Assembly (NCBI GenBank): GCA_946477505.1
Contig: CAMKYP010000281.1
Location: forward strand, 1 to 5,610
DNA from: an uncultured Dechloromonas sp.
Lineage (GTDB): Bacteria; Pseudomonadota; Gammaproteobacteria; Burkholderiales; Rhodocyclaceae
Direction: 5' to 3'
Length of the DNA: 5,610 bases
The position numbers and the translations under genes were made by a program. Of the stretch, positions 1 through 4,033 are shown one piece after another. The first letter of the stretch is position 1. Each line of letters opens with the position of its first letter. The notes under the pieces are model-generated. The model searched no databases, was not told where the DNA came from, and saw nothing but the letters and a program-made list of their open reading frames with translations.

Positions 1-2
1 CC

Positions 3-125
3 TTCTGCGAGTTCTACAAGGAGCAGGTCAATTACGCCCTGCGCCTGATCGCCGATGGCAAGGCGGACGACTACCTGTGGGATGCTTGGGACGAGGGAAC
101 GGAAAGCGTTTTTGCGATGAGTTGA
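3..125 (+). CDS. C-terminal end of an unidentified protein (5' end outside window)
   Basis: Reading frame 3 is open from the window edge to a TGA at 123-125 and gives 40 residues, beginning FCEFYKEQ and ending ESVFAMS. The fragment is hydrophilic and acidic towards its end (KADDYLWDAWDEGTES), rich in aromatic residues, and has no membrane segment or recognisable motif. Third codon positions are mostly G or C, as in the confident genes here, which supports real coding. I do not recognise the family, and 40 residues are too few to assign one. The stop codon overlaps the proposed -35 element of the next transcription unit, so that promoter, if real, begins at the very end of this gene. Confidence 0.6.
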   Translation, partial: FCEFYKEQVNYALRLIADGKADDYLWDAWDEGTESVFAMS

Positions 126-149
126 GTTGTCTCCGGAGGGCGCTTTAAT
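122..149 (+). promoter_or_regulatory. possible sigma-70 promoter for the GNAT / membrane protein unit
   Basis: TTGAGT at 122-127 (4 of 6 matches to TTGACA) is separated by 16 bases from TTTAAT at 144-149 (5 of 6 matches to TATAAT). This is the only AT-rich patch in the 59-base gap before the GNAT start at 185. Transcription would start near 156, leaving a leader of about 30 bases. The -10 lies in the loop of an inverted repeat (135-161). The assignment is by eye from consensus only. Confidence 0.35.
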
Positions 150-161
150 ATGGCGTCCTCC
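135..161. repeat. inverted repeat around the -10 element (possible operator or hairpin)
   Basis: GGAGGGCGC (135-143) and GCGTCCTCC (153-161) form a 9-bp stem with one G-T pair around the 9-base loop TTTAATATG. Read as RNA from the upstream gene it is a GC-rich hairpin 10 bases after the stop. It is followed by CCCTGCTCA rather than a T-run, so it is not a canonical intrinsic terminator. Read as DNA it is a two-armed site centred on the proposed -10, a common position for a repressor operator. The sequence does not decide between these roles. Confidence 0.45.
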
Positions 162-184
162 CCCTGCTCACAGGTATCGCCCGC

Positions 185-688
185 ATGCATTCCCGTCTTG
201 TCATCAGCGCCGTCGATCTGAACGATCCGCTTCACGCCGAGGCCTTTCTGGATCTGCTCGATCACTACGCCCATGATCCAATGGGTGGCGGCGATGGCCT
301 CTCCGACTATGCCAAGGTCCATCTGGTCGGCACCATGAAAGAGGTTCCGGGCTACCATGGCGCGCTGGCTTGGCTGGACGGACAGGCGGTTGGCCTGATC
401 GACTGCTTCGCCGGTTTTTCCACCTTTGCGGCCAAGCCCCTGCTCAATGTTCACGACCTGATCGTGCTCGCCGCCCACCGCGGCTGCGGCATCGGCCAGG
501 CTCTGCTGGCCTGGGCCGAAGCGCGCGCCCGGGAGCTTGGCTGCTGCAAACTGACGCTGGAAGTCCTTTCCAGCAACACGCGGGCGATGGCGTCCTATCG
601 GCAGGCCGGTTTCGCACCCTACGTACTCGATCCGGCAGCCGGCCATGCGCTGCTCATGCAGAAATATCTTCCGGAGGAAACGGCATGA
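185..688 (+). CDS. GNAT-family N-acetyltransferase
   Basis: This 167-residue protein is a single-domain, cytoplasmic GCN5-related acetyltransferase, expected to move an acetyl group from acetyl-CoA to an amine; the substrate cannot be read from sequence. The acetyl-CoA loop (motif A) is clear: a hydrophobic strand DLIVLAA (91-97) followed by H-R99-G-C-G-I-G104, then the helix ALLAWAEARARELG. Motif B follows, with strand LTLEVLSSN (123-131), A-x3-Y138 and the A-GF turn at 141-143. The length is typical of the family. The ATG at 185 has only a weak upstream AGGT (172-175), but the N-terminal strand VISAVDLND fits a complete fold from this start. The stop overlaps the next start (ATGA), so the two genes are probably translated together. 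An acetylation role is likely; the gene could modify a small molecule or a protein. Confidence 0.9.
   Translation: MHSRLVISAVDLNDPLHAEAFLDLLDHYAHDPMGGGDGLSDYAKVHLVGTMKEVPGYHGALAWLDGQAVGLIDCFAGFSTFAAKPLLNVHDLIVLAAHRGCGIGQALLAWAEARARELGCCKLTLEVLSSNTRAMASYRQAGFAPYVLDPAAGHALLMQKYLPEETA
673..678 (+). promoter_or_regulatory. strong Shine-Dalgarno site fixing the start of the membrane protein gene
   Basis: GGAGGA lies 6 bases before the ATG at 685, inside the last codons of the GNAT gene. It is the clearest ribosome binding site in the window. It shows that the membrane protein starts at 685, not at an in-frame ATG as far upstream as 370, which would give a nonsensical arginine-rich extension overlapping the acetyltransferase. 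Confidence 0.8.
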
Positions 689-1089
689 ACGAACCTGTCC
701 CGTCGCCTGACTTGCAAGGCGTTCGCCCGTCACTGGTGCAGCTGACGCATGTCATCTACGGCTTGCATGCCGTGGCTGTGGTCATCGGCGTCACTTCGTC
801 GGCCACGGTGGCCGGCGGTTTTGTCTTCGGTCTGCCGTCGCTGGTCGCCGTGTTTCTCAATTACCTGAAGCGTGGCGATGTGGCTGGAACCTGGCTGGAA
901 AGCCATTTTGTCTGGCAGATTCGTACCTTCTGGTTCACCCTGCTCTGGTTGGTGGTTTATGGCTTGCTGATCATCACCATCATCGGCATACCCATCGCCT
1001 GGATCCTGATCGTCCTCCTCGGCCTGTGGGTCGGATATCGCGTCCTGCGCGGCTGGCTGGCGCTGACGGGGGTCAGGCCGGTCGCTTGA
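685..1089 (+). CDS. small integral membrane protein, COG3671 / DUF4870-like
   Basis: This 134-residue inner-membrane protein has a short hydrophilic N-terminus (MNEPVPSPDLQG), two hydrophobic segments at about 22-40 and 41-60, a conserved loop, and hydrophobic segments at about 82-100 and 102-118. The loop at 59-84, with YLKRGDVAGTWLESH followed by FVWQIRTFWF, is what I recognise from the uncharacterised COG3671 membrane protein family of proteobacteria. In those proteins a K-R-x-D-x-x-G-T-W-x-x-S-H motif precedes W-Q-I-R-T-F-W. The molecular function of the family is not known to me. The start is set by the GGAGGA site and a 4-base overlap with the acetyltransferase gene, so both are probably made from one message. 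A hairpin with a T-run overlaps the stop codon and probably ends the unit. The pairing with a GNAT enzyme does not by itself indicate a function. Confidence 0.85.
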   Translation: MNEPVPSPDLQGVRPSLVQLTHVIYGLHAVAVVIGVTSSATVAGGFVFGLPSLVAVFLNYLKRGDVAGTWLESHFVWQIRTFWFTLLWLVVYGLLIITIIGIPIAWILIVLLGLWVGYRVLRGWLALTGVRPVA

Positions 1090-1099
1090 CCGGAATTTT
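1078..1099 (+). terminator. probable intrinsic terminator of the GNAT / membrane protein unit
   Basis: CCGGTC (1078-1083) and GACCGG (1088-1093) form a perfect 6-bp stem with loop GCTT, followed by AATTTT (1094-1099). The stop codon TGA (1087-1089) lies within the structure. The stem is short and the T-run is only four bases, so termination may be partial. It sits in the 47-base gap between convergent genes, where a terminator is expected. No matching T-run follows on the minus strand. Confidence 0.55.
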
Positions 1100-1136
1100 G
1101 CTGGCCGGACGAGGCGCGACAGCGTGCCGCCGGGGC

Positions 1137-1745
1137 TCAGGTGCCCATGTAGCGGCCGGCCTTGTGATTGACGGCAATGACCAGGTTCAGGGCCAGCGCA
1201 CCGACGATCGACAGCCCGACGCTGAGCGGGTCGCGAATGAAGATGGCGGCAAGCAGGATGATGCAGTCGGCTGCCATTTGCAGCTTGCCGGCGCGCCAGC
1301 CGCGGGTGTTCTGCAGGTGGATTACCAGAATGCCGAGCCCGCCCAGGCTGGCTTTGTGGCGGATCAGCATGAGCAGGCTGATGCCGGCCAGAAAGCCGCC
1401 CATGACGGCCGCGAACCAGCGGTTGAGGCCCTGTACCTGGATCACGCCGGGCAATAGCTCGGTATAGAGCGCCAACAGGCCGACCGAGAGAAAGGTCTTG
1501 ATCGTGAAAGCCTTGCCCATGGCGCGCAGGGCGAGACCATAGAAAGGCAGGTTGATGGCGATGAGCAGCGAGCCGATGGACCAGCCACTCAGGTAGTGGG
1601 CGAGAAATGCGATGCCGACGGTACCGCCGGTCAGCAAGCCGGCCTCGCGAAAAAGCATGACGGCGAAAGCGAAGATCAATGGCGCAACCAGAATGGCTTG
1701 CGCATCTTCGAAGAAATTGTGGTCGAGGCGCTTGGCGTGGGTCAT
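1137..1745 (-). CDS. YitT-family (DUF161-like) integral membrane protein
   Basis: This 202-residue polytopic inner-membrane protein has hydrophobic segments at about 18-34, 40-51, 56-72, 84-100, 111-128, 157-171 and 175-192. Family hallmarks are the glycine-rich GLLTGGTVGIAFL (36-48), the INLPFYGLALRAMG stretch (64-77), and the second-repeat glycine motif from GGFLAGISL (117-125) to KASLGGLGIL (131-140). The protein ends shortly after the last membrane segment and lacks the soluble C-terminal DUF2179 domain of longer Bacillus YitT proteins, so it is the short form I associate with proteobacteria. Its transport substrate, if any, is unknown. The ATG (1745-1743) overlaps the stop of the QueG-like gene by 4 bases and has no obvious ribosome binding site of its own, which suggests translation by coupling as the last gene of the dacB operon. 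Confidence 0.85.
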   Translation of the reverse strand: MTHAKRLDHNFFEDAQAILVAPLIFAFAVMLFREAGLLTGGTVGIAFLAHYLSGWSIGSLLIAINLPFYGLALRAMGKAFTIKTFLSVGLLALYTELLPGVIQVQGLNRWFAAVMGGFLAGISLLMLIRHKASLGGLGILVIHLQNTRGWRAGKLQMAADCIILLAAIFIRDPLSVGLSIVGALALNLVIAVNHKAGRYMGT

Positions 1746-2464
1746 TGCCGTTCGGGAGTCCGGGGTTCTGTGGCGTAATACTGCCGGATGACGGCCAGCG
1801 AGCGCCCATAGCTATGCCGGATCTGGGCTTCGTCGTAGCGGTGCGCGCTGCCCGCCGGGCAGGCTTGCCGAGCCAGGCAGCCCACGGCGCAGGGGGATTC
1901 CGGAATCAGGCGGTAGTGGCTGCAGGCAGCAAGATCGAATTGTCCGCCATCCAGCGCGCGGGCCGCGCAGGCGTGGATGCAGGGGGCGGGATGGCAGGTC
2001 GGGCACGGGCTGTGCCCGATCTGTCGGGGCGACGGGGCAAAGTCGGTATCGGCCACGACGACGGCGCGGTAGGCATACCAACTGCCCCACTCGGTATCAA
2101 CTCCGATCATCAGCGGCGAGGGCTGGTGCCAGCCGGCCAGGGTGCCCAGCGTCTGCAGGCCGATGGGGCGCGCGCCGGGAAACAGGATGCGAAAGCGGTG
2201 GTCCGGCAGTTCGTGGGCAAACCATTGCCGGATGGTCCGGGCGCTATAGTCGTCAATCGGGTCGCTTCCGGCCATGCCGCTTGCCTGGATGCGTTCCCAC
2301 AGCCGCCGGCCGCCATGGCCGACCAGGATCAGCTGCCGTTCGCCGGCCTGGACGTCGAGTGCGGCGAGCACCGCCGCAGGCAGGCTGTCGAGATCGAAGA
2401 CGTGTTGCCGGTTCAGTCCCGCCTCGTTGAGGAAGCTGTCCGGAAAGGTCGCTTCCTTATTCAT
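1742..2464 (-). CDS. QueG-like double [4Fe-4S] cluster protein (short form)
   Basis: This 240-residue, probably cytoplasmic protein carries eight cysteines: C154-x2-C157-x4-C162-x3-C166, then C181 (FDLAAC), then C192-x3-C196-x5-C202-P. The order of four, one and three matches the two-cluster ferredoxin-like region of epoxyqueuosine reductase QueG, although the spacings differ. Upstream, SDPIDDYSA (67-75) and EWGSWYAYRAVVVADTDF (125-142) resemble the QueG-type core, where a G-S-W stretch precedes the cluster region. QueG is usually about 350-380 residues, so roughly a third is missing, and I cannot see a complete cobalamin-binding half; hence no gene symbol. The ATG at 2464 overlaps the dacB stop by 8 bases. 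An alternative GTG at 2488 would add an arginine-rich MKRRRRWK stretch and is less likely. The gene also overlaps yitT by 4 bases. An Fe-S redox role is likely; the substrate is unknown. Confidence 0.75.
   Translation of the reverse strand: MNKEATFPDSFLNEAGLNRQHVFDLDSLPAAVLAALDVQAGERQLILVGHGGRRLWERIQASGMAGSDPIDDYSARTIRQWFAHELPDHRFRILFPGARPIGLQTLGTLAGWHQPSPLMIGVDTEWGSWYAYRAVVVADTDFAPSPRQIGHSPCPTCHPAPCIHACAARALDGGQFDLAACSHYRLIPESPCAVGCLARQACPAGSAHRYDEAQIRHSYGRSLAVIRQYYATEPRTPERQ
1993..2025. repeat. long imperfect inverted repeat inside the QueG-like gene
   Basis: Bases 1993-2006 (GGCAGGTCGGGCAC) and 2012-2025 (GTGCCCGATCTGTC) pair over 14 positions around the 5-base loop GGGCT. On the plus strand there are two G-T pairs and no other mismatch. 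On the minus strand, which is the mRNA sense, those become A-C mismatches, leaving an 8-bp perfect core. The repeat covers the codons just before and at the first cysteine pair, so codon choice there (CAC, TGC, CCG) contributes to it. Confidence 0.5.
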
Positions 2465-3893
2465 TTTCCAGCGGCGGCGCCTTTTCACCGAGGCGCCGCT
2501 GGGCCACCCAGTCGATCAGCGCGTCGATTGCCGCAGCACCGGCCTGGGCCTTGGGATGGTTGATGAAAATAGTCACCGCATAGCGTCGTCCCTGGGCGTC
2601 GAGGGCGTAGCCGGCAGCCGTCTTGACGCCGTCCAGCGTGCCGGTCTTGATGTGCGCCCGACCGGTTGCCGTGGTGTCCTTCAGCCGCTTTTTCATGGTG
2701 CCGTCGATGCCGACAACCGGCATGCTGGCAATGAATTCGGGCATGACGGGGTTTTTCCAGGCATCCAGCAGCAGGCGGTTCATGCTGTCGGCACTGATGC
2801 GCTCGATGCGCGACAGGCCCGAGCCGTTGTCGAGGACCAGTTCGCCGAAGCGCAGGTTGCGTCCGGCCAGCCAGTCGGCGATCCGCTGCTTCGAGCGTTC
2901 GCTGGTGGCCGGGCTGTCGTTGCCCAGGCTCAGAAAGACCTGGCGGGCCATGACGTTGTTGCTGTATTTGTTGATGTCGCGCACGGCGTCTGCCAGCGGT
3001 GCCGATTCATGCTGGGTGAGGAGTTTTGCGCCGATCGGCACGGTGCCGGCCCGCACCTGCCCATTGATGCTGCCGCCCAGTTCCTTCCACAGTGCGCGGA
3101 TCAGTCCGCCGGCCTGGGCATCGGCTGGCAGAGGGGCAAGATTGAGCGTCTTTTCGCCGCACAGCGCCGGATAGCTGCCGGTGAACTCCAGGCGGTTTCC
3201 GTTGTTTTCGGGGATCAGGCGCGTACTGATCGCGTCTTTCCAGTTGCTGCCGCATTCGCCGCTGCCGGCACGCAGTTGGTTGTCGATGCGCAGTCCCTCG
3301 CTTGGCGTTTCCATCAGCACGCGCGGCTTGCCATTGTCGGGCTGGAGCGTGAAGCGCAGGGCGCGGAAGTTGAGCAGCAGGCCATCGGGACCGACGTTGT
3401 ACGGGCGCATCGGTTTGTCGTCGAAGGCGCCGGGATCGATGGCCGGAACATTGAACGCGCTGCGGTCGAGCACGATGTCGCCGGCAATCTGCTGAATGCC
3501 GCGTACGCGCAGCTGGCGCAGCAGGCCCCAGAGATGTTCGATGGCGAAGCGCGGGTCGCCGCTGCCCCGGATGTAAACATTGCCGCCAAGCACGCCGTCG
3601 ACCGGCGCCTGCTCCGTCCATACCGTTGTCTTCCAGATGTAGGCGGGGCCCAGCAGGTCGAGCGCTGCATAGGTGGTGAGCAGCTTCATGACCGAGGCCG
3701 GATTCATCGGCTGGCTGGCGTTGTGGGCGACCAGTGGCGTCGGGCCATCAACGGGCTGAACCACGATGGCAACGTGTGCGGCAGGAATCTGGGCTGCTTT
3801 CAGCAATTTCAGCACGCTGGGTGGCAGGCCGCTGGCGCCGGCGGGGAGCGCAAGGCCGATCAGTGCAAGTGCAAGGTAGAGCTTGGCAAGCAT
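2457..3893 (-). CDS. dacB: D-alanyl-D-alanine carboxypeptidase/endopeptidase, penicillin-binding protein 4
   Basis: This periplasmic serine peptidase (family S13) removes terminal D-Ala from peptidoglycan stem peptides and cleaves D-Ala-meso-DAP cross-links. From the ATG at 3893 it is 478 residues, almost the length of E. coli PBP4 (477). A signal peptide covers residues 1-20 (hydrophobic LYLALALIGLAL, then PAGA, likely cut after A20). The three active-site motifs are present: S67-V-M-K70, S311-N-N313 and K416-T-G418. C214 and C245 in the inserted domain are placed to form a disulfide. The frame is open upstream to 4067, but that extension is polar and would bury the signal peptide, so 3893 is chosen. 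The leader just before the ATG is C- and T-rich with no Shine-Dalgarno match. It is the first gene of a minus-strand operon, and its TAA overlaps the next ATG by 8 bases. Confidence 0.95.
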   Translation of the reverse strand: MLAKLYLALALIGLALPAGASGLPPSVLKLLKAAQIPAAHVAIVVQPVDGPTPLVAHNASQPMNPASVMKLLTTYAALDLLGPAYIWKTTVWTEQAPVDGVLGGNVYIRGSGDPRFAIEHLWGLLRQLRVRGIQQIAGDIVLDRSAFNVPAIDPGAFDDKPMRPYNVGPDGLLLNFRALRFTLQPDNGKPRVLMETPSEGLRIDNQLRAGSGECGSNWKDAISTRLIPENNGNRLEFTGSYPALCGEKTLNLAPLPADAQAGGLIRALWKELGGSINGQVRAGTVPIGAKLLTQHESAPLADAVRDINKYSNNVMARQVFLSLGNDSPATSERSKQRIADWLAGRNLRFGELVLDNGSGLSRIERISADSMNRLLLDAWKNPVMPEFIASMPVVGIDGTMKKRLKDTTATGRAHIKTGTLDGVKTAAGYALDAQGRRYAVTIFINHPKAQAGAAAIDALIDWVAQRRLGEKAPPLENE

Positions 3894-3933
3894 CGAAGAA
3901 AACAGGGGGGCGACGGGAGGGCAAGCGTACCAT

Positions 3934-3956
3934 CGGATAGCCCGCGTGGGCTGCCG
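3934..3956. repeat. hairpin in the dacB leader region
   Basis: AGCCC (3939-3943) and GGGCT (3948-3952) pair perfectly around the loop GCGT. After a small internal bulge, CGG (3934-3936) pairs with CCG (3954-3956). If dacB is transcribed from the AT-rich stretch further upstream, the hairpin lies in its 5' leader, ending about 40 bases before the start codon. No T-run follows on either strand, so it is not a terminator. The stem is short enough to occur by chance in GC-rich DNA. Confidence 0.35.
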
Positions 3957-3981
3957 GGATACGACTGTTGTACTCTTGAGT

Positions 3982-4009
3982 TTGATGATATTGTAAATGT
4001 TGATAAATT
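3982..4009 (+). promoter_or_regulatory. possible promoter of the heme/PAS sensor gene
   Basis: TTGATG (3982-3987, 4 of 6 matches to TTGACA) and TAAATT (4004-4009, 4 of 6 matches to TATAAT) are 16 bases apart. Transcription would start near 4016, about 18 bases before the ATG at 4034. The match is modest and rests on consensus reading only; an alternative sigma factor or an activator-dependent promoter is equally possible. Confidence 0.3.
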
Positions 4010-4010
4010 G
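3982..4010 (+). repeat. degenerate 9-base periodic TTG repeat
   Basis: The stretch reads as TTGATGATA, TTGTAAATG, TTGATAAAT, then TTG beginning one base early at 4008. TTG also occurs at 3968 and 3976, giving steps of 8, 6, 9, 9 and 8 bases. The first and third units share TTGAT at 18-base spacing, close to two helical turns, as expected for direct-repeat binding by a regulator. It may equally be the low-complexity AT-rich DNA of a promoter. Confidence 0.4.
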
Positions 4011-4033
4011 TTTTCCGGGTGCTAGCTCCTTGC

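Larger units (their letters stand above)
3894..4033. promoter_or_regulatory. divergent control region between dacB and the heme sensor gene
   Basis: This 140-base gap separates two divergent starts and must hold the promoters of both unless transcription comes from further away. Its composition is uneven. Bases 3964-4014 are distinctly AT-rich compared with the rest of the window, while 3901-3960 are GC-rich with a G-run at 3905-3910 and a hairpin at 3934-3956. Neither flanking start has a recognisable Shine-Dalgarno site. On the minus strand I found -10-like words (TATCAT, TACAAT) but no partner -35 at a proper distance, so no dacB promoter is proposed. Confidence 0.55.

Noticed and set aside
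1113..1128. Hairpin GGCGCG / CGTGCC as a terminator for the minus-strand operon
   Set aside because: The stem has one wobble pair and no T-run follows it on the minus strand, so it is indistinguishable from chance GC-rich pairing.
730..1809. Minus-strand open frame of 359 codons spanning the membrane protein gene, the intergenic gap and yitT
   Set aside because: It overlaps YitT in another frame and is rich in R, P and H, the usual look of a shifted reading of GC-rich DNA. It also crosses the probable terminator.
1848..1862. Near-perfect palindrome CTGCCCG-C-CGGGCAG in the QueG-like gene
   Set aside because: It is short, has a one-base centre, and is explained by Cys-Pro and Ala-Gly codons in GC-rich sequence.
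3982..4010. FNR/Anr-type box (TTGAT-N4-ATCAA) in the divergent region
   Set aside because: TTGAT half-sites occur, but none is followed by an ATCAA half-site at the 4-base spacing; they are direct, not inverted, repeats.
2274..4025. Very long plus-strand open frame (583 codons) opposite dacB
   Set aside because: It lies antisense to a gene with complete active-site motifs, signal peptide and family length. Its product has no recognisable domain, and long antisense frames are expected opposite GC-rich genes.
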